A stretch of 64,000 nt of DNA, from the NCBI GenBank assembly GCA_016808115.1, contig JAEQBH010005416.1:356891-420890 (forward strand), in the 5' to 3' direction. Positions 33,760 to 45,700 of this stretch are shown in pieces; positions within the stretch are counted from its first letter, which is position 1, and each line of letters opens with the position of its first letter. Below the pieces are notes generated by a model. That model was not told the origin of the DNA and did no database searches. It saw only the letters and a list, made by a program, of their open reading frames with translations. Position numbers and translations under genes: made by a program. The DNA is from Tetrastigma voinierianum. Taxonomy: Eukaryota; Streptophyta; Magnoliopsida; Vitales; Vitaceae.

Positions 33760-34145
33760 GTCGGAGCGTGTTCTGCCGCCCGATAATCGCGACATCAATT
33801 CCATGTCGTGACGCGTTTCGAATCCGACCAGCGGTCGGTCAGCGGCGCCACTTCTGATCGCGACCTCACGTAAACAAGCTAGGTCCTCTTCGGTAGTGGT
33901 CGCGTCACCATTACGGTCGCGACCTCGGTATCTCGAGCGCCTCCATGTCGCAACCTCAATATCCAAGTTGCAACACTCTCAAGCCTAAACCAGGTCGCGA
34001 CCTCACTTCGATGTCGCGACTTCAGATCACCCAGCCCATGTCACGACATGAAATTCATGTCTGACGAGGCCCGACGGTCAGTCTCAGCCAAACCAGGTCG
34101 CGACCTCAAGTAGTCGCGACCCAGCCTTCAGAATTTGGCGATAGC
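33760..34145. repeat. GC-rich array built on TCGCGA palindromes (second copy)
   Basis: Motifs ggtcgcgacctca and atgtcgcgac recur at least eight times. The array ends in gcgatagccattc, and the third copy ends likewise in gcgatagcc near 54820, so array and flank moved together. Confidence 0.75.
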
Positions 34146-34391
34146 CATTCAAACACGCTACCAAAATAATTTTTTTCGTTTATTTCTTGTTTATTACGTT
34201 GTTATGCCCTTGATTTATGGAACACCCTAAGGTTATATTTTCTCGGCCTAGTGCTCAACAATTTCTCTATACTACTCTGGTATCTGGTTACACAATTTAT
34301 AACAATCAACATGTTATACACACCATTCATCAATGCAAAATGGATGCATGATTTATCCCGTTTCCCATCAAGTCCTAGTGACCGTATCGCT

Positions 34392-34404
34392 GGCTGCGAT
34401 ATCA
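34392..34404 (-). other. Primer binding site of the region 3 element
   Basis: On the minus strand TGATATCGCAGCC lies next to the inner edge of the right LTR. It matches the iMet-type TGGTATCAGAGCC site at ten of thirteen positions, so it is a decayed PBS. It defines the right LTR as the 5' LTR. Confidence 0.55.
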
Positions 34405-34405
34405 G

Positions 34406-35748
34406 TATTTTGGCCGAGGTGTCCGGATTGTGCCGTCGACGCGGTCCCGTGTCTCGTCATGAGGCACGTACATGTGTAAAGCGACCCAGCGAAGTCCGCA
34501 TCCATACAACTAAATATAAATTTTTATCTGAAATAAACATTTCTGATTGTATTTAATTACAGGTCGCATCTGGCGGGTCTCTTGCCCTTAATTTTACAAA
34601 AAAATCTGAGATAAGGTCGGTAGCGTTTCTTAAGCCTCTTAAGGCCCAGGATGCCTCCCAAATATACCGATCTTGTCTTGGTACGAAAAAAAGGGGGTCT
34701 ACGGCAGGTGAGCAATGCCCGATGTAGTAAATTTCCACTACTTGGGTTACTCACACAAGTGCGATGCAATGGCACGCGAGCATTCAGCGCATGCTAATAT
34801 ATCGGCCGTGCGTATATTAACGTAATTAATTCCATAAATCATGTTATTCAGTTTACAACAATAACATAAGATTAGCTCACATGGTAAGTCACAATCAAAC
34901 GGTTCATTTTGGAATACTACGAATCCTTGTCGGCGTGTTGTTACCTGTAAGCTGATAACACAACATCGCACAATCAACGCAAGCGGTCAGTGAATTTGTC
35001 AAAAATATTATAGGGATTTCTTGTTCGGTCCAATAATTTGGGCGAAACAGCGACATCAAGCACTCAGCGAATCTCCCGTCGATACAGTAACCCTTAAACA
35101 AAAAGTAAAGCAAGTAGGAGAAAAACCCTACTTTTCGGAGTTAGTCGAGCTCACCAAAGCGAAATCTTACGCGTGTAGTCGCTTGCCAGGTGGGGGCTTA
35201 CCGTATTGCCTCGTCGGATCTGCATGGATCCGATTCTTAGGGAATTTTAGAGAGGTGGAGCCTCTCTCTACAAACCCTCTCTTCTATCTCTCTCAGTTTG
35301 CTCTCTCTCTCTTTTCTTCATGGCTCCCACAATAGGGTTGGAATCTTTGGTCGAAGGACTTGTCTCTCGTATACGTGTCCCGAGCTTCCGTTGGGCTCAT
35401 TGGGATTACACCGCATCTTATCGATCTGGCCGAGATTTTCACCCGATGGCATGATGCCATGTGTCTCAAGTGAGCCCACTTGAGCTCAGTTTGTTTGCAT
35501 CTTGCCTTTGGACACGTGTCGCCTCTTGGCCAGCCCCAAAGCGTCGTAGTGTCGCCAAATCCTCTCGGTCATCGAAAAATGTGAAATTCATTGTCTCGGG
35601 TCGGCCCGAGTCGACGTGGTAGCTAGATTTGCGGGCGATTCAAGCGGTGAAGTCTGGTTTCGTCGTCCAGATATCTAAAAAAATTAAATTTTGGCCAGAA
35701 ATTACAATTTATCGCCGTTAGGAAATCTAGATTTTCCGGGGTCTCACA
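34406..35748 (-). repeat. 5' LTR (right) of the region 3 element
   Basis: About 1343 bp, colinear with 19758-21097, ending GGGGTCTCACA followed by TACTT. The inner edge is eroded and placed by the PBS. It ends about 670 bp upstream of the BSL start codon. Confidence 0.75.
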
Positions 35749-35753
35749 TACTT

Positions 35754-36414
35754 AGACTTTACTCCCTTCCTTCTCATGTTTCGCTTTTAAACGTTGAATG
35801 TTTTAACCAATCGAGTTAGATATGGATAATTAAAGGGGTTAAAAAATAAAAAAAACAAATTCATATGAAGTTTTTGTTTTTTTTTGGGGTATATATCTAC
35901 TATTTTGGCGCCAACGTTTCGTCTCTATTCATGTGCATGCAAATTGCAAGCGTCTTTGGTTTTCAAACATTTTGAAAGCCATTCCAGATTTAGCCGTTTC
36001 GAGTGGTTGGATTTGAAGGCCATACACGTCATCCACAATGATTGATGAGCCTCGCAGCACGGCCTGGTGCAGGCAATGGCGACGAACTCTCTTCCATTCG
36101 CGCCACATTTCAACCATCAGCCTGCACGGCTTCTGTAAATGCACAAATTGTATAGTGACCGGACATTCTCCAAAGAGAAGAAGATGGCATTTTCTCAATC
36201 ATTTGTTTCCCGGAATATAAGAGAGCTGAAAATCTTCCTCATTTTCTTCTCCGATTATATTATTCGAAATTATGTCGATTGAAGAGATTGTTGTTACTTT
36301 TTTTTTTTTTGTATTGATTGGAATTAGGGTTCTTGGTGCTATTTTTCGGTTTTGGCATTGAGTTTCCTTGTAAATGCTATTCGGGCGAAAGTGTAGTTTC
36401 AATATTGGACGCTA
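35754..36414 (+). promoter_or_regulatory. Presumed promoter and 5' UTR of the BSL gene
   Basis: Non-repetitive sequence between the retroelement TSD and the first recognised BSL codon. A TATA-like tataa (36216-36220) is followed by pyrimidine-rich tcttcctcattttcttctcc and a poly-T run (36299-36310). This is consistent with a plant core promoter and leader, but nothing proves the transcription start. Confidence 0.35.
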
Positions 36415-36743
36415 ATGGAGGTTGATTTGTCTGTGTCGCCGAGGATCGGTAATTCCGTCCATCACCTGTCCTCGGCATCAATGTGCGGCAGCCATACACG
36501 GTAATATTCGATCCGCAGACCGCGGCTTGCGTGATGTATTCTCCTGTTGATACGATTGCAGGGGAAGAGTAGAAGATGTCGGGCCTCGGTGTGGCCACAC
36601 GTTGTCGGCATTGGCTGCCGTCGGCGAGGAAGGCTCGACGGGATATGTTGGACCGAGACTCATTCTCTTCGGTGGCGCCACAGCGCTTGAGAACAGTATG
36701 ACAGCATCTGGTGCTATTGGCTCGCCAGGAAGCTCCAGCACTA
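36415..36743 (+). CDS. BSL: BSL exon 1
   Basis: The ATG at 36415 gives MEVDLSVSP, like the MDVDSS-type start of BSL2/3. Two frame changes follow (one upstream of YSPVDTIAGEE, one at gaagag-ta-gaagat near 36570), after which VGPRCGHTLSALAAVGEEGS and GPRLILFGGATALE are clear. The donor is GTACGT after the first base of an Arg codon (phase 1). Confidence 0.75.
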
Positions 36744-39700
36744 GTACGTTATTTTTTCCTCGAATTTGGTGGAATTTTTATTCCTGTATAAATGCCTAAA
36801 GCGTTAAGCTTTTTTTTTTTATCAAACCATTCATAAATAGGAAATATGCATGTGTAGAGCCCTAAATTTTCTGTATGTTCATAATTTAGGTATAACTGTG
36901 CGAGGAAAATATCATTATACAGAGTCTGAAACTACATTGATAATTAGGTATAGGAGGCAAATGGTATGTGTAGTACAGCCTTAAATTTCTTGCATATTGG
37001 CAATTTACAATTGGTAAACCTGCTGAAACTGAATTATATAGGAACTTATTAATGGTAGCCTCCAATTTTTGGTATATCCATTTGCACGAATTAAAGTGTG
37101 GAGGAAAAGTGAGGATGGATTTGGGTGTGTGAAAGGTTATCTCTGTGAAGATTCTATCATTCTTAGTTTATCATGTTTCAAGTTTCGAATGGCACCATTA
37201 GAACTTTATGATATCGCAGGATTGGCTGGTGCAACCGCTGATGTCCATTGCTATGATATTTCATCCAAGAATTGGTCTTGGTAAGTTGTGGAAATTGGAA
37301 ATACTCTGTGACATCCTACATTATTGCTAAATAATCCTCAGTTTGCTTTTCAATATTCTGTTTTCAGGGTTACTCCTATTGGAGAACTGCCCACACCTAG
37401 GGCTGCACATGTTGCTGCTGCAGTGGGCACCATGGTTGTTATTCAGGTTGGCACTGAGTGCAAGATCTGATTTATGATTTCTTGTTTTTTTATTAATTTG
37501 TACTGCTTTTGTAGTTCCAATAGGGAGCATGTAAAGCACATTGAGAATTTAAGCTCAGTAGAATTAACTGATGGAAATTACCCATAAAAAATTAACTGAT
37601 GGAATTAGATAACTGTGGATGAGCATGTAGTAGTGGTGGTTAAGGTAAGAGAGTTGGTGGTTGTGGCTGAACATTGAGGTAGTTTTATATCTTACTATCT
37701 CGAAAATCATTAATTCATGAGTATATAAGAAAGAACAGGAAGGTCTTCCTTCAGTATGATGCTATTGGTTTTATTGTATTATAAGTATAACATAAACTCA
37801 AAGAGTTCTTGTTTGGTTCCACTCAGGGTGGAATTGGTCCAGCTGGTTTGTCTTCAGAGGACCTTCATGCTCTGGATTTCACACATCAGCGGCCTCGATG
37901 GCATAAGTAAAGATCTATCTTAAATAGCTGCTTTTGCATATCTTTTAGTGATGCCTTTATTCTTAAGAGAAAAAGATTGGTAGAATTTCCAGCATAACCT
38001 CTTTTTGTTTTAATAAATTTTCCTATTTGCCTATCAAAAAAAAGAAAATATCAGTATAACCCCATTGTTAGATCAAGCAATATTGCACAAGAGTTTGAAA
38101 ATGTTGCTTTCTATCACCTGAATTTTTTTCCATCAATTGATTCAAATGTTGTTTGTTAAAATGGGATATATATGTTAATTTTTTTTTACAGGGTTTCTAT
38201 TCAAGGCTCCGGTCCAGGGCCACGATATGGACACGTAATGGCTCTTGTGGGGCAGAGATTTCTCATGCTGATAGGGGGAAATGATGGTAATTCAGTTCTT
38301 CTTCTAGCTTTGAATCTTTATTCACTTTGTTAATACTAAACTTTTGTCATTTACTCACAATTTAGTTTTGAAAGAATTTTTAGTGCATGTATTCAGGGAA
38401 GCGGCTATTGGCTGATGTCTGGGCCCTCGACACTAGTGCCAAGCCTTACAAATGGTCAAAGTTGGAGCCAGAAGGTGAAGGTCCACCTCCATGCATGTTA
38501 GTTTCCTATCTCATTTTCTTTTGATTTTATCCCTTGTGATGTGCAGACACTTTGTTAAAGGGATTATGCCAATGCTGCTGTAAAATTTTAAATGTTAAAA
38601 AAAACTTAATATTTCCTATAAAATAGTATTGAGAATAGTACTCTTAAACCAATACATCACCTGCCAAGCCACACAAATTTTTTTTTTTTTTCCTCCAAAA
38701 AGTCGGCATTCAGTGAATGCAGTTCTTGATAACAATTTGTATTAAAAAATAGCCATTACTAATTGTAGTTTTAGAGTTCTTAAAGGAACTAGCCCTTTTC
38801 AATTCCTTGTTATCAGTTTTGGTAGCAGTCTTAAAAAACAAATGGTCTCTTTCCCAAATTTGTGTTGCACCACTATCCTTCAAGTTCTTTAACTACTAAC
38901 CTAGGAAATATTAATTGATGTATGACTCTGAAATCTTGATCACTAATAAACAATATAGTAATATGTTGGCATCTTAGATCCATCTGATGGAAGCAATACT
39001 AATAATATTTTTAAAACAATCTTTAGGGTTAAAATACCACCTTTGTGTTTGGATGTTCCTAAATCTTGAATCCATGTGCTTAAGAACCATATCAATATTG
39101 ACGGAAGTTTTGTAAGCCAATTTTTAGCACATTTTCGGTAGGAAGGAAAGGAGGGTGGAGACTCTAACTCTCTTTCTCTCTAGATTGTGGAAGACAAAAA
39201 GTGATGAAACCCCCAACCTCAAAGGGGAATTTATCATGGTTCTTAAAGGCATGCTCAAAACCTGTCTAGGCTTTAGGCGCAACCACTCCCTAGTTATAGC
39301 GTCTCACCTTCCAAGACATGTGCCTTGCTGAAGAGGTGCACCTTGTAGACCATATTTTCCTTTTTAAACACTTTTATTCTTGAAATTTCTCATTATATAT
39401 TGAAATTTATATAATTTCATTACCCTGTTTCAATACACTTCTTCTTACTTATCAAAAAAAAATCATTACCTTTTTATTGAAATTTTCTTTTAAATGTTAG
39501 GAATCTTAAGTTTTTTTATTAATATAATCATATTTTGAATCATACTTTAAAAAATTGATGTACATCCAAGGTCATATTTTACTTCACATTTTACTATGGT
39601 ATTTATAGAGTTCCTACTTAATTTAACCCAAACTGGGTTCTAGTTGATTAATAAACTAAATGGCCTACTAATTAATAATTTATTTTAATCTAAAGACCTT

Positions 39701-42700
39701 GACCGATTACCTTTGTGATCTTATTTATTCCTTATGCCGCAGTAAGACTTAAAGTGTCAGATACCATAACTTGTGTCAATAATATATGAGCTTAAAGTTA
39801 GATCTAATAGACCCACATGAGTATTGACTCCTTTAGAATCCAATTTTGAAGTTAATTTAACATCACATTATAAGGAATCGAACTAAACTCTAGTAACCTA
39901 TGTAAACAACAATGAGACATTATGTGCTCAGGTCCACGACATGCTATCCATTGTGTTCAGTATCCTTTTAAGTATTACTCGCATTATAACAAGTGAAGGT
40001 TATTAACCTTTTAAGACTACCTTTACTGTCTATAAGTATATCCTTCTATGGTGTTTTCAACCGACAAATCTTAGATTTTGAAGACCCTATATAAAGTTCC
40101 ATTGAAGGAACTATTATGACTATAAATTTCTTTAACATAACTCCTTAGGATCGCCTAAGGGAATGCTTAGGGACTGTTTGGTTATTGTTTTTGGAAACTT
40201 ATTGAGAAAAGTTTTTGAAAACATAGAAAACACCAGTTTGGTGTTCTTTGAATTTACTCATTGTTCTTTAAATTTAGTGTTTTATGTGTTCTTTATGTTT
40301 TTCAGAACATGAAAATGGGAACCAAACATGTTTTCCTTGTTTTTCAGAACAAAAAACAGTTTTTGAAAACTTTAACCAAATAGGCTCTTAATCTCAGTCA
40401 TATGAGATATGATGGTGTCTTTGTAGAAAATACCTATTGTTACCAACTTCCATCAATAGTAACTTAATCCAAAGGGAGATAAAATGATCAACTTACAATC
40501 ATACCCATATGTCAAAGTCACTACTTGCTTTAGCACAAGCTCAATATTCTCTCAAGATATGAAGCAACTTAATGAGGTTACAACTACTTGATAGCCTTAA
40601 GCTATGAGCCATTGTAGGTCTTATCCAATGAGTAACTATACACACTTGTGCATTTACCATGGGAAATCCTTCTGAATAGTCTCAATCAATAGTCCCTCTA
40701 ATTAGAGGTGGTGCAGTACAACCTCCAATAGGTTGCTTAGACCTATGAACTAGCTATGAAGAAGTCATCTATTTGTAAGGAACCCATGATTGTGATCTTC
40801 TCTGCAATTTTTAATACACCTAGGTCATGTGTAATGCAAGAGATATAGGAAAGAATGCCCATTAGATGTAATGCATGGAATAAAGATAGATAAAAGTGTA
40901 ATTGAAATATAATTAAATAAATAATGAATTAATTTATTAATGTGAAGAGAAAAACGACTCTTTGATTTTCATTGATTAACAAAGTGAGGGAACATACATA
41001 TTTATACTTGTTAGAGCAAATAAAGGAAACAAAGTCAGAGTCTAATTAGGATACTAAAGAGAAAAGGAAAGAAGGAAAAGATTCCTAAATTGATTAGGAA
41101 AGTAATCCTTAACACTCCCCCTCAAGCTAGAGCATATAGGTAAAATGCACGAGCTTGTTACACATATTATGATTCTACTCGGATGGGTAGATTTGGGGGT
41201 CATTTGGAAAAGAAGTTGCCGAATCTTTAGGTGGCAATGTAGAATCGACAATGTCAAAGAAGCACGGGGTTCACGGTGGGACAGTCATGGCAGGTGGGTT
41301 GATTATAGTTGGATCATGAGATGCTGAACAGGTTGAGTGTGGATTACAGGTGGGCGAAAAGCCACTAGATGAATCATCGAAATTATTTACCACGGTGGTC
41401 GATGGCCGTGGAGTGAACCACGACCACTAGATGTCTCGTCGGAATTGACTAGGGCTGTTGGAAAAGAAATTTGTCGGAAAGAGGGTTCTTGGAAGAGGAC
41501 TCGAGAACGAGCAACAAGCTCACGATACCATGTGAAGAGAAAAATAACTCTTTGATTTTCATTGATTCACAAAGTGGGGGTACATACATATTTTTACTCT
41601 TAGTGTTAGAGCAAATAAAGGAAATAAATTTAGAGTCTAATTAGGAGACTAAAGAGAAAAGGAAAGAAAGAAAAGATTTCTAAATGGATTAGGAAGCCTT
41701 AATCATACTTGATTCTACTCTTATCGTAGCACTGAGGCTCCATCCTAACAATACAAACCTACATTTGACAACAATACTTGAATCCTTACATTATAGAATG
41801 CAATAACAATAGACAATAGTAGATGCCAGAGGTTGTAGGGAAGCTGATTTACTTGTTAAATACATTGTTATAGCATATATCTACTTTACCTAGAGTTGTC
41901 CTATTAGGAAATTTGTCATATAGAGTTGTAATCTATTAGGAAGGTTAAATTGACTTTTGTATATATATATTCACAATGAATCAATGAAAATCACAAGGAA
42001 TTCTTTCCTCCAATTCCTCTCTTTGATTCTATCTACATGGTATCAGAGCCTAAAGCTTAGGATTAAGGAATCTCTTGGAGAAATTCCAATCTTGGTAGCA
42101 GTTGTAATCTATTAGGAAATTTGTCATATAGAGTTGTAATCTATTAGGAAGGTTAAATTGACTTTTGTATATATATATTCACAATGAATCAATGAAAATC
42201 ACAAGGAATTCTTTCCTCCAATTCCTCTCTTTGATTCTATCTACATGGTATCAGAGCCTAAAGCTTAGGATTAAGGAATCTCTTGGAGAAATTCCAATCT
42301 TGGTAGCAGTTCGCAAGGAGGGGAGGTGTGTTTTTTGAAACAAGCATCTCGAGGGCACGTGGGATCTCACCGCCAGTATAGGGAGGAGTGCTAGCCGCCG
42401 ATGAGCCTTGCCACCAAGTCCGCTAGTCGGAAATTCAGCATGTAGGCCACACGCACCACTCTAATCTTTTTGCATTGTTCCCTTTTGAGCCACGTGTGGG
42501 TCTTTATCAGAGCGCGTGAGACCTCCGGCGACCACCATGGTTGTATATTCAGGAACCCATTGAGGTGGTTTGTGCTCTAGAATCCAACTCTTATGGGGAT
42601 TTCTGAGATCTTTTGTTGCGGGATGTAGGGTTTTTAAGGGGAATCCTGTACGATTTGGTTTTTGAAGGTGTCCTTTTGCCTTAAGCTCTTGTCTTGGACT

Positions 42701-45700
42701 TCATAATGAGTAGTTTAGATTCTTCAGAAGATAAGAAGCCTGTTTCGGCACTTGAAGTGGTCTTGATGATGTCTCAAATCACGGAGGACAAATTGACTGG
42801 GCCTAATTACTAGGATTGGAGTAAAACAATCCGCCTCTACTTACGGAGTATTCATATGGGCAGTCATCTTGATAAGGACTCTTCTACTGATGATTTGAAA
42901 GGACGATGGCTGGAGGATGATGCTTGTTTCTTCCTACAAATTCGTAATTCCATTGATGGTAAAGTACTCACCCTCATTAATCACGGTGAGTATGTTAAGG
43001 AACTAATGGAATATTTGGAATTTGTATATTCCGGTGAAGAGAATATCTCTTGCATATTTGATGTATGTAGAGCCTTTTATCGCACTGAGAAACAAGATCT
43101 GTCCCTCATAGAACTCTTCATGGACTATAAGAAGACATATGAGGAACTGAATACACTACTGCCATTTAGTCCAGATGTTAAGGTTCAGCAAGCACAATGA
43201 GAAAAGATGACAATGATGGGTTTCCTAGTAGCACTCTCTTTGGAGTATGATTCTGTTAAGTCGCAGATTATGTTCAGCCCTGAGATCTCATCTTTCCAAG
43301 AAACATGTAGCAGGATACTCCGCACAGAGACTTCCTCATCTACTCCTCCTTCTGCCTAGATGAGGAGTGCCCTTGTTGGTCGGAACATTGGTGAGTCAGA
43401 GAAGCAACAATATAGAAATAGTTATCTCGACGGTAACTCTAGAGGGACAAGCTCGGGAGGAGTTGTTTGTTATTACTACGATAAGCCTGGACATGTGATA
43501 CGAGATTGTAAGAAGAGACAAAGTCGGAATCAGAGACTTCAGTTTGCTCATGTAGCTTCCACTAATGAGGCATCGGATCAGTCAATTTAGCTCACAACAG
43601 AAGAATTAGCCAAGTTCCACTTGTATTAGGAATCATTGAAGTCTCCATCTACTCCAATTATTGCTATTGTTGAGTCAGGTAACCTGAATAAATGCTTTGT
43701 CTCTTCTTCATCCTCCGAATGGGTCATTGATTTGGAAGCCACAGATCACATGACAGGTAAATCTAGCCTATTAATAACCTTTCAGTCGCATCCTTCAACT
43801 TCCTCTGTCACTATGACAGATGGATCACAGTCATGTATTCTTGGGTTAGGCACAATTTTTCCCACTTCATCTCTCCCTTTGTCATCCTTCGTAAGTTTAC
43901 CTAATTTTTCTTTTAATTTGATTTATGTGAGCCAATTAGCTCGAGCACTTAAATGTTCTATCTCATTCTTCCCTAACTTTTGTCTTTTTCAGGATCTTAT
44001 GACGAAGCAGATTATTGGTAGAGAATGTTAGTCTGGGGGTCTTTACATTCTTAATCATGCAGTACTGAGACCTGTTGCTTGTTATGGAGTTACTACACCA
44101 TTTGAGACGCATTGTCGATTTGGCCATCCCTCTCTTCCCTTGTTGAAAAAGTTGTGTCAAAAATTTTCAAGTATGTCGTCATTAGATTGTGAGTCTTGTC
44201 AATTTGTGAAGCATCATCGTCTTCATTCTAGTCCTAGAGTCAATAAACGAACCAGTGCTCCATTTGAATTAGTCCATTCAGATGTGTGGGGTCCATGTCC
44301 AGTTGTGTCCCCAACGGGGTTTCGATACTTTGTCACTTTTGTTGATGATTATTCACAAATCACTTGGTTATATAATAAAAAACCATTATGAGTTATTTTC
44401 TCATTTCCATGCCTTTTATGCTGATATACACACTTAATTTAATGTTTTTGTTCAAAGTCTGAGAAGTGATAAAGCTAAAGAATATGTTTCAAACTAGTTT
44501 CGGTCATTCATGCTTTAAACTGACATCCTTCATCAGACCTCTTGCGTTGATACTCCTTCCTAAAATGGAGTGCTTGAGAGAAAGAATAAACACCTCCTTG
44601 AAACTGCCCGAGCTCTATTATTTCAAATGCATGTGCCCAAGCATTTTTGGGTTGATGTTGTTTCCACAGTTTGTTTTTTGATTAACCAGATGCTTTCCTT
44701 AGTCTTGAATTGGGACACTCCGTATCACATCGTTTTTCCAAATAAATCTTTGTTTCCTATTGAGCCTCGGATATTTGGGTGTACCTGTTTTGTTCGAGAT
44801 GTTCGCCCACATGTGTCTAAAATCGATCCTAAGTCATTGAAGTGTATCTTCCTTGGTTATTCTCTAGTTTAAAAGGGCTATCGATGTTATTGCCCTAATC
44901 TGCGTAGGTATTGGGTTTCGGTTGATGTCACATTTCTTGAGAATGTACCTTTCTCTTCGCCTCCGACCCACATGAGTTAGGGGGAGGGAGACGACTTGCT
45001 TGTTTATACTCTTGCCTCACCCATTGTCTCTCCTGAACCTGCTCCTGTCCCTACTTAGGTAAACCTCCTATCACTTTCAGTGCACACTTGGCTTGACACC
45101 CTCCGGTCTCGAGCCCTCATGACCTTAGACGCCGGATCCATTTCTTAGTGATGATCTTCCTATTGCTCTCCAAAAAGGTAAACGTCAGTGTGCTCATCCA
45201 ATTTCGTCATTTTGCTCTTATGACCACTTGTCATCACATTCTTGTTCTTTTATTGCATTCTTGGACTCTATTTCGTTGCTTAACAAGGTTTCTGAAGCCC
45301 TCGCTCACCCTGGTTGGCATAATGTTATGATAGAAGAGATGGATGCTTTGATTGACAATGGTACTTGGGACTTGGTTTGTTTACCTGCTGAGAAGAAAGT
45401 CATTGGTTGTCGTTGGGTGTTTACAGTGAAGGTTAATCCTGATCGATCTATTGCTCGGTTGAAAGTCCGCCTTGTTGCTAAAGGGTATGCCTAGACCTAT
45501 GGCATGGACTATTTCGACACTTTTTCCCCTGTTGCTAAGATAACATATGTTCGACTTTTTCCCCTGGCTGCCACTTATAATTGGGATCTCCATCAGCTTG
45601 ATATTAAGAATGTCTTTCTTCATGGCGACCTTGAAAGGGAGGTGTATTTGGAAGCGGCTTCCGGGGTTTGTTGCAACTTCCAGGGTTTGTTGCTCAGGGG

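Larger units (their letters stand above)
19758..35748 (-). mobile_element. Large non-autonomous LTR retroelement with direct 1.34-kb LTRs and rearranged interior
   Basis: Direct LTR copies at 19758-21097 and about 34406-35748 share long colinear blocks, including catgaggcacgtacatgtgt, gcaagtaggagaaaaaccc and ggcatgatgccatgtgtctc. The outer edges TGTGAC and CTCACA are flanked by TACTT. A PBS-like site (34392-34404) and a purine tract (21098-21107) both indicate minus-strand transcription. The interior has a broken chromovirus-like gag but no RT, RNase H or integrase that I could find. It holds an inverted extra LTR, a 40-bp array, TCGCGA arrays and a giant inverted repeat. It probably began as a Del/Tekay-like or LARD-type element that later received insertions. 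Confidence 0.75.
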
